This document shows, one piece after another, positions 39,132-47,293 of a stretch of DNA of 64,000 bases. Numbering within the stretch: the first letter of the stretch is position 1; every line of letters begins with the position of its first letter. The position numbers and the translations under genes were made by a program. Under the pieces are notes generated by a model. That model had not been told where the DNA came from, made no database searches, and saw nothing but the letters and a program-made list of their open reading frames with translations. Source of the DNA: an uncultured Sphingomonadaceae bacterium (GTDB lineage: Bacteria; Pseudomonadota; Alphaproteobacteria; Sphingomonadales; Sphingomonadaceae). Where the stretch lies: positions 1 through 64,000 of the forward strand of contig CALKUK010000013.1 of NCBI GenBank assembly GCA_937996655.1, given 5' to 3'.

Positions 39132-40100
39132 TCAGGTCAATGGTGTTTGGCCGGACAGCACAACTGCGACCTGGCTCTGATCCATATTTCCGCCCGACAG
39201 AATGACGGCGACCCGCTTGCCCTGCATGGCGTCCCGCTCCTGCATCAGCGCGGCCAAAGCCACAGCCCCCGCGCCTTCGGCCAGATTATGGGTGTCCTGC
39301 CAGTAAATGCGGATGGCTTCGGCCACCTCATCATCCGTTACGCCGACAAAACGGTCTGCACCCTTCCCAAAATAGTCGAGCGCAGCCTGCACCGGTGTGC
39401 AGACCGCCACACCATCGGCAAAGGTGTGGGCGGTCGGACTGGGAATGAGATGGCCTGCCTCAAAAGACAATTTTGCCGCGTCAACATGCGCAGAGACGAC
39501 GCCGACGACCTTGGTTTTTAGTCCCAAGGCATCGCGGGCGGCAATTGTCCCACACAGGCCAGATCCGCAACCAACAGGCACATAGACGGTATCGAGGTCC
39601 CGCACGGCGTCAAAAAGCTCTAGCCCATAAGAGGCAACGCCGCGCACCAGCTGCTCATGGTATGACGGCACCATGAAGAGACCATATTGGGCCGCGCGCG
39701 CGACGGCCTCGGCCTTGGCGCTATCAAAATCGTCGCCATGTTCAATCAGGTCAGCACCGAAAGCCCGCATTGCGGCGTTCTTTTCCCGCGCATTGCCATG
39801 CGGCACGATAATCGTCGCGGTCAAACCGGCCTTTACCGCCGCCCGCACCTGAGCTTGACCGTGATTGCCCCGGGTCGCGGTGATGATGCCTTTGACATCA
39901 GGATATTCCGCCCGCAGCCAATCGATAAATGTAATCGCTCCGCGCACCTTGAAGGCGCCCGTTGGTGTGTGGTTTTCATGCTTGACCCAAACCTCACACC
40001 CCGTCCGCTCTGCCAAAAGAGGCCAGGCATATTGAGGGCTTGGCGGCATATCCTGATAGATTCGCGCCGCTGCTGATCGAAGGTCGTCCAGCGAAAACAT
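39132..40100 (-). CDS. Threonine dehydratase-like PLP enzyme
   Basis: A 322-residue fold-type II PLP enzyme resembling catabolic threonine/serine ammonia-lyase. The PLP lysine is K51 in HTPTGAFKVRGAI, followed by TATRGNHGQAQVRAAVKAGL, the phosphate-binding glycine loop VGCGSGLCGTIAARD and AVILSGGNMD near the end. It has no C-terminal ACT regulatory domain, so it is not the classic feedback-inhibited IlvA. It lies 6 bp after leuB and upstream of metZ, so it may supply 2-oxobutyrate for isoleucine or degrade threonine. Other substrates, such as other beta-hydroxy amino acids, are possible. Confidence 0.85.
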   Translation of the reverse strand: MFSLDDLRSAAARIYQDMPPSPQYAWPLLAERTGCEVWVKHENHTPTGAFKVRGAITFIDWLRAEYPDVKGIITATRGNHGQAQVRAAVKAGLTATIIVPHGNAREKNAAMRAFGADLIEHGDDFDSAKAEAVARAAQYGLFMVPSYHEQLVRGVASYGLELFDAVRDLDTVYVPVGCGSGLCGTIAARDALGLKTKVVGVVSAHVDAAKLSFEAGHLIPSPTAHTFADGVAVCTPVQAALDYFGKGADRFVGVTDDEVAEAIRIYWQDTHNLAEGAGAVALAALMQERDAMQGKRVAVILSGGNMDQSQVAVVLSGQTPLT

Positions 40101-40106
40101 GATGGG

Positions 40107-41150
40107 TCAGATCTTTTTCAGCACCGCGTCGCCCATTTGGGATGTTGTCATGACGCCGCCAAGATCAGGTGAGCGCGCGCCATCGGCGAGCGCCGCGGCG
40201 ACGGCCGCCTCAATCCGGTCTGCATATGCGGGCAGATCCAGCGAGTAGCGCAGCATCATGGCCGCCGACAACATGGTGGCCAACGGGTTCGCTTTGCCCT
40301 GCCCTGCAATGTCCGGCGCGGAGCCGTGGATCGGCTCATAAAGGCCCTTTTTCCCTTCATCGAGCGAGGCCGACGGCAACATGCCGATGGACCCAGCACA
40401 CATGCTCGCCTGGTCAGACAGAATGTCACCGAACAAATTGCCTGTGACGATCACATCGAACTGGCCAGGGTTGCGGACAAGCTGCATTGCCGCATTGTCC
40501 ACATACATGTGTGACAGCGCGATATCCGGATAGGCCGCGGCCGTTTCAATGACGACGTCGCGCCACAATTGCGATGTTTCCAGCACATTGGCCTTGTCGA
40601 CCGAACACAGTCGACCTTTGCGGGCACGGGCCGTTTCAAAACCAACCGTCGCGATCCGGCGGACTTCGGCTTCGTTATACGCCATGACGTCATAGCCTTC
40701 GCGGAGGCCCGAGGCGGTTGTGCGGTGGCCTTTTTCGCCAAAATAGACGTCACCGTTCAATTCCCGAACGATGACCATGTCGATCTGAGTCGCCACTTCA
40801 GGACGAAGCGCAGAGGCATCGGCCAATTCCGGAAAAAGTTTTGCAGGACGAAGGTTTGCGAAGAGGCCTAATTCCTTCCGGAGGCCGAGGATCGCCTGTT
40901 CCGGACGAAGGTGGCGCTCCAGCGCATCACAATCGGGGTCGCCGACGGCGCCAAACAGAATGGCATCTGCACGACGCGCAAGATCCAGAGTGACGGGGGG
41001 CAAAGGATGGCCCAGCGCCTTATAGGCCGCGCCGCCCACCGGTGCTTCTTCAAAGGTCAATCCGTCGATTTGGAGGGCATCCAACAGCCGCTTGGCTTCG
41101 GTGATGACTTCCGGACCGATTCCGTCTCCGGGCAAAAGGGCGATAAGCAT
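40107..41150 (-). CDS. leuB: 3-isopropylmalate dehydrogenase
   Basis: NAD-dependent oxidative decarboxylase of leucine synthesis. The 347 residues begin [20 protein letters not shown] and show [76 protein letters not shown], and the NAD-binding [20 protein letters not shown]. The ATG at 41148-41150 has GGAGG 8-12 nt upstream; a start nine codons earlier has no such site. It is followed by threonine dehydratase and metZ in an amino-acid operon, and preceded by recO with 45 bp between. Confidence 0.96.
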   Translation of the reverse strand: MLIALLPGDGIGPEVITEAKRLLDALQIDGLTFEEAPVGGAAYKALGHPLPPVTLDLARRADAILFGAVGDPDCDALERHLRPEQAILGLRKELGLFANLRPAKLFPELADASALRPEVATQIDMVIVRELNGDVYFGEKGHRTTASGLREGYDVMAYNEAEVRRIATVGFETARARKGRLCSVDKANVLETSQLWRDVVIETAAAYPDIALSHMYVDNAAMQLVRNPGQFDVIVTGNLFGDILSDQASMCAGSIGMLPSASLDEGKKGLYEPIHGSAPDIAGQGKANPLATMLSAAMMLRYSLDLPAYADRIEAAVAAALADGARSPDLGGVMTTSQMGDAVLKKI

Positions 41151-41195
41151 GTTGGTTTCCTCCAATTGGCCGCGCAAATGGCCGGAACAGCGCCA

Positions 41196-41804
41196 TTACG
41201 CAACCGCCCTTTTCATCCTTTCCATCAACCGATCGCGCGCGCTGAGGACATCTGTGGCCCGACCCTGAAAGATGTGCCGCCCCAATTGTGCACCATTCGC
41301 ATTGAGCATGGTCAGTATTTCATCCCAGCTTTTGGGGAGGTCCGGTGATCCACTGCCATAGCCCAAAGACCGCAGCAGCAGCAGTTCGTAAGCGGCAAGC
41401 GCGCCGGCCCAATCACGAACAAGATTAGCTGACTCAATTGCTGAAATAACCGCATCAAGTGATTGATAAACATCGGGATAAGGCTGCTCATCTGGAAGCG
41501 TAGAAGCGGTCACAGCACAGCACCATTCAAGAGCGGCCGCCGCCAGAGGTTCCGACATGAGCGGCGCCCGAGATAAGCGTAACTCCACGGTCAGGCCCGA
41601 CATCTGCCCGGCTGTCCGCTCCCGAAATTCGGCCGTCACGGCGTTTGCGGCGATCAAAATCGGTCGCATCGTGCGGGACCTGCCACCCCGAACATAGCCC
41701 GCGATGAGGCCATGATCCGGCGTCAACAGACGCGCAATGACGCCATGTTCTCCATGGGGCCGAAGCGCACAGACAATCGCGTTGGTCCGGATAATCACTT
41801 GCAA
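41196..41804 (-). CDS. recO: DNA repair protein RecO
   Basis: Recombination mediator that works with RecR to load RecA at gaps. The protein has the N-terminal OB fold (RTNAIVCALRPHGEHGVIAR, LLTPDHGLIAGYVRGGRSR), then a helical domain with ALAAYELLLLRSLGYGSG near the C-terminus. It is 202-212 residues, slightly short for the family, and lacks the zinc-binding cysteines of many RecO proteins. No ATG precedes the conserved start. I use the TTG at 41804 (LQVIIRTNAI); TTG at 41834 and GTG at 41798 are alternatives. It is divergent from the polysaccharide-deacetylase cassette. Confidence 0.85.
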   Translation of the reverse strand: MQVIIRTNAIVCALRPHGEHGVIARLLTPDHGLIAGYVRGGRSRTMRPILIAANAVTAEFRERTAGQMSGLTVELRLSRAPLMSEPLAAAALEWCCAVTASTLPDEQPYPDVYQSLDAVISAIESANLVRDWAGALAAYELLLLRSLGYGSGSPDLPKSWDEILTMLNANGAQLGRHIFQGRATDVLSARDRLMERMKRAVA

Positions 41805-41869
41805 AGCATTGGTGCGGATTGCCGGATTTAGCAAATCCTTAGGATCACGGCGCTATTCGGACGTCCGTC

Positions 41870-42907
41870 ATGACCTACATGGAACCCAAATTGGGGCTGG
41901 ACAGCGGCCAGAAGGACGGCCCAACTGGATGCCCGCTTGACCCCGGGACGCGGCTGCGCCCGCGATCAACATTTGGTCATCGGTTCATTGTCTTCGTCGA
42001 TACCGAAGAGGAATTTGACTGGACTGCCCAGTTTTCACGCGGGGCCGACCGAACGAGCGCCATTTCTGCGCTGCCGGCGGCGACAAGGCGCTTCAACACC
42101 TTTGGGGTGCATCCTGTCTATTTGTGTGACTATCCCGTCGTCACGCGGCCTGAGAGTGCCGCGATCTTGAAAGAGCTTGCGGCATCAGGGGCCTGCGATA
42201 TTGGCGCGCATCTGCACCCTTGGGTCAATCCGCCCCACGACGAGATCGTTGGGCAACGCAACAGCTTCACCGGCAATCTGGCCCCTGCCCTGCAACGGGA
42301 TAAACTGCGCCAGCTCACCGATGCGATCACGCGCCTGATTGGGAAGCGCCCGACGGTCTTCCGGGCCGGACGTTATGGTTTGGGCCGCCAAACAATGTCT
42401 CATCTGGCAGAACTGGGATATCGCATGGATGTGTCTGTGCGGTCCCTGTTCGATTATTCGGCGGAGCATGGACCAAATTACGCAGATTGTCCTTTATGGC
42501 CATGGCTGACCCCGGAAGGCCCGGTCGAGCTCCCGCTGACATGCGGGTGGACAGGGCATCTCCGCAGATATCCGGGGCTCTATCGAACAACCAGTCTTCG
42601 CGGCGCGCTCGCGCGCGCAGGCATGTTGACGCGCGTGCCATTGACGCCGGAGGGGACACCTGCAGATCAGGCCGTAGGAGCTATAGAAGCCCTTTTAGAA
42701 GACGGCCTGGATATCTTCAGCCTCTCCTTCCATTCCCCCACCCTGGCCAAAGGTCACACGCCCTATGTCCAGACCGAGGTGGATTTGGCGCGCTTCTGGG
42801 CCTGGTGGGAAACCATTTTTGAAGCATTCGCCAAACTTGGCGTGACGCCCGTCCGCTATCAGGACTTGGTCGATGAATTGGCCCCCGAACAGGCCAACGC
42901 GGCATGA
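41870..42907 (+). CDS. Polysaccharide deacetylase-like protein
   Basis: A 345-residue NodB-like carbohydrate-esterase fold protein without a signal peptide. The catalytic aspartate position is D44 in IVFVDTEEEFDW. The metal histidines appear as GAHLHPWVNPP (H114, H116), an HxH form rather than the canonical Hx3H. RPTVFRAGRYGLG (160-172) is the conserved arginine motif, and FSLSFHSPTLAKG carries the late histidine. It could remove an N-acetyl group from a lipid-linked or cytoplasmic sugar, but the substrate is unknown. It overlaps the next gene by 4 nt (ATGA) and opens a three-gene cassette with an acyltransferase and a JmjC-like oxygenase. Confidence 0.85.
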   Translation: MTYMEPKLGLDSGQKDGPTGCPLDPGTRLRPRSTFGHRFIVFVDTEEEFDWTAQFSRGADRTSAISALPAATRRFNTFGVHPVYLCDYPVVTRPESAAILKELAASGACDIGAHLHPWVNPPHDEIVGQRNSFTGNLAPALQRDKLRQLTDAITRLIGKRPTVFRAGRYGLGRQTMSHLAELGYRMDVSVRSLFDYSAEHGPNYADCPLWPWLTPEGPVELPLTCGWTGHLRRYPGLYRTTSLRGALARAGMLTRVPLTPEGTPADQAVGAIEALLEDGLDIFSLSFHSPTLAKGHTPYVQTEVDLARFWAWWETIFEAFAKLGVTPVRYQDLVDELAPEQANAA

Positions 42908-44085
42908 CTTATCCGTCAACCATACAGCCTTTGCCGAGGACGGTTTTGGTCGGCGTGCCAGAGCTAACCGACCATCTCGCGGCGGAATGGGATGAGCTTG
43001 CCTGCGCCGCCAGTGAGCCGAACAGCTTTTATGAACGCTGGTTCGTCGAGGCGAGCCTTGAACATTTGGACACGCCCGATAGCCTGAAAATCCTGACTGT
43101 GCGGGATAAGACAGGTCTTCTCATCGGCGTGCTGCCCCTGCGCTCGGGCCAAAATTATGGCCGGATGCCGCTTTCGGCGGTGCAGAATTGGCTGCACTAC
43201 AATCAGTTTTTGGGCATCCCCCTTGTCCGCAAGGGGGCGGAATGTGCCTTCTGGCAAGAGGCCTTGTCCAGCTTCGACCGCGATTGGCCGGGCAGCGACG
43301 TCCTCTATTTCTCGGAAATGGCTGCTGATGGTCCGGTCACCGACGCACTTCGTGCCGTGTCCGCCGAAATGGGTCGGCCGATTGCCATCGTGCATCGGTA
43401 TCACCGCGCGATATTGGAGGCTGGATCAACGCCGGACGAATATTGGGCCACCGCTGTCCGTAAAAAGAAGCGCAAGGAAATTGCCCGGCTTGAAAACCGA
43501 TTGGCCGAAATCGGTCCCATCAGCGTTGAACGTCTGCAGGATGATCGCGACGCCGCATCATGGACCCAGGAGTTTCTCGCGCTGGAAGCGGCGGGCTGGA
43601 AAGCGCAAGATGGTGCCGCCCTCGCCACGCTAGAGAGTACGCGGCAGTTTTTCATCAAAGCGATCACCGATGGTCTGAAGCAGCGCCGGGTTGAGATCTT
43701 GCGGCTTCGGGTGGGCGACCAGACAATCGCAATGTTGGTTAACTTCTTGGCCGATGGCGGCGCCTTCTCCTTCAAAATTTCGTATGATGAGGGCTTTAGC
43801 CGGTATTCGCCGGGCATCCTGATTGAAAAGGCGAACCTCCATCGGCTCGACGATCCAGCGTTCAGCTGGATGGATAGCTGCGCGGTGGAAGATCATCCCA
43901 TGATCAACAGCCTATGGCGCGGGCGTCGCGAGATCGTGCGCATTGCGCTGCCGCGCAAAGGCGCGCGCGCTGCATTGCTTTTCCATGCGGTCCGCCTTGC
44001 CGAGACCAGTTGGTCAGCCATCAAACAATTCCGCAATCGCGGCCAGAACGACAATGGGGCTTCAAACGATGACCATGACCTTTGA
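42904..44085 (+). CDS. GNAT-fold acyltransferase, BioF2/FemAB-like
   Basis: A 393-residue protein with two linked GNAT-like halves. LTVRDKTGLLIGVLPLRSGQ (about 60-80), TAVRKKKRKEIARLENRLAE (about 181-200), RRVEILRLRVGDQTIAMLVN and ISYDEGFSRYSPGILIEKAN match the BioF2/CelD-type acetyltransferases related to FemAB. Such proteins often add acyl or aminoacyl groups to envelope polysaccharides or lipids. The C-terminal ~30 residues are basic, then Asn/Asp-rich. It overlaps the deacetylase gene by 4 nt and the oxygenase gene by 17 nt, so the three are almost certainly one operon and probably one pathway. Donor and acceptor are unknown. Confidence 0.82.
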   Translation: MTYPSTIQPLPRTVLVGVPELTDHLAAEWDELACAASEPNSFYERWFVEASLEHLDTPDSLKILTVRDKTGLLIGVLPLRSGQNYGRMPLSAVQNWLHYNQFLGIPLVRKGAECAFWQEALSSFDRDWPGSDVLYFSEMAADGPVTDALRAVSAEMGRPIAIVHRYHRAILEAGSTPDEYWATAVRKKKRKEIARLENRLAEIGPISVERLQDDRDAASWTQEFLALEAAGWKAQDGAALATLESTRQFFIKAITDGLKQRRVEILRLRVGDQTIAMLVNFLADGGAFSFKISYDEGFSRYSPGILIEKANLHRLDDPAFSWMDSCAVEDHPMINSLWRGRREIVRIALPRKGARAALLFHAVRLAETSWSAIKQFRNRGQNDNGASNDDHDL

Positions 44086-44926
44086 CGCAACAGCGCTAAC
44101 TGCCTTCAACACACTCTATCCGGAAACAAGCGGCACTTTGCGCCACCAGTTGACGTGCCATCCGCTCCTGCAACTGGACAGACTTGCTGAATTGGCCGCG
44201 CGGATCAATCCAACACATGTGGAATATAATAGCGGGCAATTGCCGGTCGGGATCGATCCTGCCGCCGTGCCCGGCAATGGCCTGAGCATCCAAGAGACAA
44301 TCCGGTCCATCGAAAAGAATGGATCGTGGATGGTCCTGAAATGGATTGAGAATGACCCCGACTATTGCACGCTACTGCATGATGCGCTTGCACCATTGCG
44401 GCCCTATGTAACGCCAAAGACCGGCGAGATGCTGACCCTGCAGGGATTCATCTTTGTCTCCTCCCCCGGATCCGTGACGCCCTACCATATGGATCCGGAA
44501 CACAATATTTTGCTGCAGATCCGCGGAGACAAGACGATGACGGTCTTTCCGCAAGTGGATGAACTACTGCTCTCGGATGAAGATCATGAGCGCTATCACA
44601 TGGGCGGCCACCGCAATTTGATCTGGCAGGATGGCTTCACGGCCAAGGGAAAACCGGTCCAGCTGACGCCGGGAGAAGCCCTCTATGTGCCCGTCAAGGC
44701 ACCCCACTGGGTCAAAGTCGGGACGGACCTCTCCATCTCCCTGTCAATCACCTGGCGCTCCAATTGGAGTTATAGGGAGGCTGATGCGCGCGGATTTAAC
44801 GCGGTCCTTCGGTCTATTGGCCTCGCCCCGAAAGCGCCGGGCCGTTTTCCGCATCAGAATTATGCAAAGGCCGCGGCCTATCGCGCCATCCGTCGCGCCC
44901 AAAGCTTGGTCAGACCGAACGGCTAG
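44069..44926 (+). CDS. JmjC/cupin-8-like 2-oxoglutarate oxygenase
   Basis: A 285-residue double-stranded beta-helix protein. The Fe(II) triad of JmjC/FIH-type oxygenases is visible as H140 and D142 in SVTPYHMDPEHNILLQIRGD and H213 in PVKAPHWVKVG. K155 in GDKTMTVFP is at the usual 2-oxoglutarate-binding position. This makes an active hydroxylase likely, acting on a protein, lipid or sugar; the substrate is not readable. I start at the ATG 44069; ATGs at 44054 and 44075 are alternatives. It overlaps the acyltransferase gene and its stop overlaps that of convergent rcdA by a few bases. Confidence 0.82.
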   Translation: MTMTFDATALTAFNTLYPETSGTLRHQLTCHPLLQLDRLAELAARINPTHVEYNSGQLPVGIDPAAVPGNGLSIQETIRSIEKNGSWMVLKWIENDPDYCTLLHDALAPLRPYVTPKTGEMLTLQGFIFVSSPGSVTPYHMDPEHNILLQIRGDKTMTVFPQVDELLLSDEDHERYHMGGHRNLIWQDGFTAKGKPVQLTPGEALYVPVKAPHWVKVGTDLSISLSITWRSNWSYREADARGFNAVLRSIGLAPKAPGRFPHQNYAKAAAYRAIRRAQSLVRPNG

Positions 44927-45381
44927 AACGCGCGCGACAGTTGATCCATCAACGCGCGGGCGGGACTTTTCGGGAGGTCTTGGCTGCCCATATCGGCATC
45001 AAGACGCGCAACGCGGGCATAAAGGTCGAGGCTGGCCTCAATCCGCGTGCGGGCGCCCTCCGGTAATTCGGCAAGCAAGGCGATATCTGTCTCTGTCGGG
45101 CCGCCCAATCGTCCGGGCTGGGCCACGTTTGGGCTGGTTGCCGGCGCAAAATGTGCCCGCTGCCCCAGCAGCCAGGCGATGATATGCATAAGCCGCGTTG
45201 TGACCTTCAGGGACTCACAGGAAAACGCAACACGTAGGACCGGCCCCAGAGCATCCCGCTCTTCCCGACTGAATGTGTCGAAATAGGCGCGCGCGTCATC
45301 GGCGAGCACCATGGCCTCGACATACAGAGCATCAATGATTTTTGCCGTTACTTTTGAACGGGCAAGCGCGACCACATCCAT
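44923..45381 (-). CDS. rcdA: DUF1465 protein, regulator of CtrA degradation (RcdA-like)
   Basis: A 152-residue helical protein of the DUF1465/RcdA family. In Caulobacter, RcdA with CpdR and PopA helps deliver CtrA to ClpXP at the G1-S transition. Visible landmarks are LYVEAMVLADDARAYFDTFS, the helix VAFSCESLKVTTRLMHIIAW with its following LLGQRAHF, and the polar linker before ELPEGARTRIEASLDLYARV. The length and order match. The target in this organism is inferred. It converges with the JmjC-like gene and, together with CckA in this window, suggests an intact CtrA control system. Confidence 0.85.
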   Translation of the reverse strand: MDVVALARSKVTAKIIDALYVEAMVLADDARAYFDTFSREERDALGPVLRVAFSCESLKVTTRLMHIIAWLLGQRAHFAPATSPNVAQPGRLGGPTETDIALLAELPEGARTRIEASLDLYARVARLDADMGSQDLPKSPARALMDQLSRAF

Positions 45382-45440
45382 CTTGGAGCTATGACAAGCT
45401 CGATCTTGCCCGACCAGTTGGAAACGGCGTTAACGCGCCG

Positions 45441-45638
45441 TCAGGCGATAATATCTGGAATGAGATGGGATTCGAGCGCCGCGATCTCATCGCGCAACGC
45501 CAGCTTGCGCTTCTTCAGGCGGGCCATCCGAACCTGATCATGGATCTGGCCCTGGTGCAGGGCGTCTATTGCTGCGTCCATATCCCGATGCTCTTCCCGA
45601 AGCGATTCGAGCCGTACGCGCATGAACTGCTGATCCAT
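45441..45638 (-). CDS. DUF465 (YdcH family) small protein
   Basis: A 65-residue, highly charged, helical protein: MDQQFMRVRLESLREEHRD, then MARLKKRKLALRDEIAALES. The MARLKKRKLALRDEIA segment is the hallmark of DUF465/YdcH proteins, which are of unknown function. The ATG at 45636-45638 has AGGGG 4 nt upstream and is preferred to one six codons earlier. A second DUF465 gene faces away from it 188 bp upstream. The shared region contains two palindromes. Confidence 0.82.
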   Translation of the reverse strand: MDQQFMRVRLESLREEHRDMDAAIDALHQGQIHDQVRMARLKKRKLALRDEIAALESHLIPDIIA

Positions 45639-45670
45639 CTCACCCCTCAACAACATTTATGCGCAGTCAC

Positions 45671-45733
45671 CAGACATGTCTGCAAACTGTCACGAAACTT
45701 TCTTTTCCCGACATTCATTCCGTCGCGGGAAAA
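45671..45733. promoter_or_regulatory. Two palindromes between divergent DUF465 genes
   Basis: A perfect 12-bp palindrome CAGACATGTCTG lies at 45671-45682, and an 8-bp inverted repeat TTTTCCCG-N15-CGGGAAAA at 45703-45733. Both are in the 187-bp gap between two divergent DUF465 genes and could be operators for an unknown regulator. This is position and symmetry only; no known motif is claimed. Confidence 0.4.
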
Positions 45734-45825
45734 TGCTCCATTGTCGAGACAACTGCAATATGCGCGCGACATGATGATGAGATGGTGATTTACTTCCCTC
45801 CTCAGCAAAAAAAGGAGTGTCGCCT

Positions 45826-45981
45826 ATGGAACATAATCATGTTTTCGCACTCGAAGCCAAGCACGCCTTGCTTGACCAGAAGATCCATCAGGAAGCGCAA
45901 AGGCCCTATCCGGATCAGCTCACGCTCAGCCGCCTCAAAAAGGAAAAGCTAAAGATCAAGGAAGTGTTGGCAACCAGCTAA
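45826..45981 (+). CDS. Second DUF465 (YdcH family) small protein
   Basis: A 51-residue helical protein: MEHNHVFALEAKHALLDQKI, then LSRLKKEKLKIKEVLATS at the end. The Ax-L-D-Q-x-I and LSRLKKEKLKIKE pattern is that of DUF465. A strong ribosome-binding site AAGGAG lies 8 nt before the ATG. It is divergent from the longer DUF465 gene at 45441. The function is unknown. Confidence 0.85.
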   Translation: MEHNHVFALEAKHALLDQKIHQEAQRPYPDQLTLSRLKKEKLKIKEVLATS

Positions 45982-46034
45982 ACGCTGCAAACGGTGCGCA
46001 GCCCTGAGGCAAAGGCCTCAGGTCGGCCGCCGTA

Positions 46035-46427
46035 TCAGGAAATTTTAAGGCCCGGGCGCCGCGACGGCGCGAATTTCAGAAAATCTGGCGTCGGATCTTC
46101 GCCCTTGCCCACCGGCTGCCGCACTTTGGCTGGATCAATTTCTGCATTGAACGCAACACCCATTCGCCCATCGGTCGCCCAAACCACCTTGCCCTTGGTC
46201 GGCGGTAGGTTTTTCATTTCAACGACGACCGCGGTTCCGACCGCCAGAATAGTCGGCGCTTCGGCCATCAGACCGGTTGGAGAAAGATTACGGATGCGAA
46301 TGGCCTCGCTGGAAACGCCGCCGTCTACGCCCATTTTGCCGAGCAGAAATAGGCTAGACCGATTGGTCGAGCGCTGTCCTCGCGCATTCAACGCATCTTC
46401 ATCGCTTGGGTTTGGTGCACTGGCCAT
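46035..46427 (-). CDS. PilZ domain protein (c-di-GMP-binding motif intact)
   Basis: A 130-residue stand-alone PilZ domain. The two c-di-GMP-binding motifs are intact: R19-STN-R23 (RxxxR, in RGQRSTNRSS) and N47-LSPTG (NxSxxG, in RIRNLSPTGLMAE). The rest of the barrel (GTAVVVEMKNLPPTKGKVVW, DGRMGVAFNAEID) follows. It is therefore likely to bind c-di-GMP in the cytoplasm. The ATG at 46425-46427 is preferred; a TTG ten codons upstream also opens the frame. It is 53 bp downstream of dksA on the same strand, so they may be co-transcribed. Confidence 0.87.
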   Translation of the reverse strand: MASAPNPSDEDALNARGQRSTNRSSLFLLGKMGVDGGVSSEAIRIRNLSPTGLMAEAPTILAVGTAVVVEMKNLPPTKGKVVWATDGRMGVAFNAEIDPAKVRQPVGKGEDPTPDFLKFAPSRRPGLKIS

Positions 46428-46480
46428 AGCGTCGCGATAATCCAAATAGATTTTCAATCGGTAAACAGCTTACCCTGCAA

Positions 46481-46927
46481 TCATTCGTCGCGCGAAATCT
46501 TCTCTTGCCGCTCATGCGCTTCCTGCGCTTCGACAGTCATCGTTGCAATCGGCCGGGCTTCAAGCCGCCCGAGGGAAATGGGCTCCCCGGTGACTTCGCA
46601 ATACCCATATTCGCCTTCGTCAATGCGCCGCAACGCTGCATCAATCTTCGATATCAACTTGCGTTGACGGTCTCGGGTGCGCAGCTCGATGGACCAGTCT
46701 GTCTCGCTCGAAGCTCGGTCTGTAAGGTCCGGTTCGCGCAGAGGCTCATTTTGAAGCGTGTTCAGGGTGTCCTGCGATTCCCGGAGGATCGACTCTTTCC
46801 AGTCGATCAGTTTTTTCCGAAAATACGCCAACTGCCGCGGATTCATGAACTCTTCGGACTCGCTCGGGCGATAGTCGATATCGATTGCGTCAACCGCAGC
46901 TGACTTGCCGTTCATCGCATCCGCCAT
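46481..46927 (-). CDS. dksA: RNA polymerase-binding protein DksA (single-cysteine type)
   Basis: Secondary-channel factor that works with ppGpp in the stringent response. The 148 residues contain NPRQLAYFRKKLIDWKESIL, the coiled-coil tip DLTDRASSETDW with the catalytic-tip pattern DxxDxA (D67, D70, A72), and the globular domain EGEYGYCEVTGEPISLGRLE. Only one (C110) of the four zinc-finger cysteines remains, as in the zinc-independent DksA forms common in Alphaproteobacteria. The ATG at 46925-46927 has GGGAG upstream; a longer in-frame extension was rejected. It is divergent from the PEP-CTERM-like gene and upstream of pilZ. Confidence 0.92.
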   Translation of the reverse strand: MADAMNGKSAAVDAIDIDYRPSESEEFMNPRQLAYFRKKLIDWKESILRESQDTLNTLQNEPLREPDLTDRASSETDWSIELRTRDRQRKLISKIDAALRRIDEGEYGYCEVTGEPISLGRLEARPIATMTVEAQEAHERQEKISRDE

Positions 46928-47293
46928 AACTCGCAACTCCCTGGCTATTTGCCTCGGATCCGGCTGTCGCCGGGTCGTGTCGTGAAGCGCGCTATAATCA
47001 CCCCATTTCGGAGGCACAAGCGGGCGAATCACAGCAATTCCCATAGAGGGACGACACCGTGATCAGCGTTTACTCGACGTCATTGGTGTGACGGAACCCG
47101 CCAAAACAGACCCTATTTGGCACATTAACCATAATCGTTGTTCTGCGTCCGTGATTAGAACAGTCGAAATGGCATGAAAGACAGTTAATCCGGTTGCGAC
47201 GCTTCGGTGAGTTCCGCAATCCCTCCTCATTGTTTCTGTCGACACGGCATCGAAGCGGTTTGCCGGGCGACGAGTATAAAGGGGTTGATCGCC
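46928..47293. other. 366-bp divergent intergenic region (dksA / PEP-CTERM-like gene)
   Basis: No convincing gene is seen here. It holds a CCGGC-tgtc-GCCGG hairpin in the dksA leader (46960-46973), one TTAACCAT at 47125-47132 that matches a CtrA half-site but lacks a partner at the right spacing, and an 8-bp palindrome TGTCGACA at 47237-47244. The AAGGGG before 47294 is the ribosome-binding site of the downstream gene. Both promoters must lie here; I cannot place them with confidence. Confidence 0.5.

Noticed and set aside
47125..47132. CtrA box upstream of the PEP-CTERM-like gene
   Set aside because: Only one half-site, TTAACCAT, is present; no TTAA-N7-TTAA pair is seen. It is noted in the intergenic entry but not called as a binding site.
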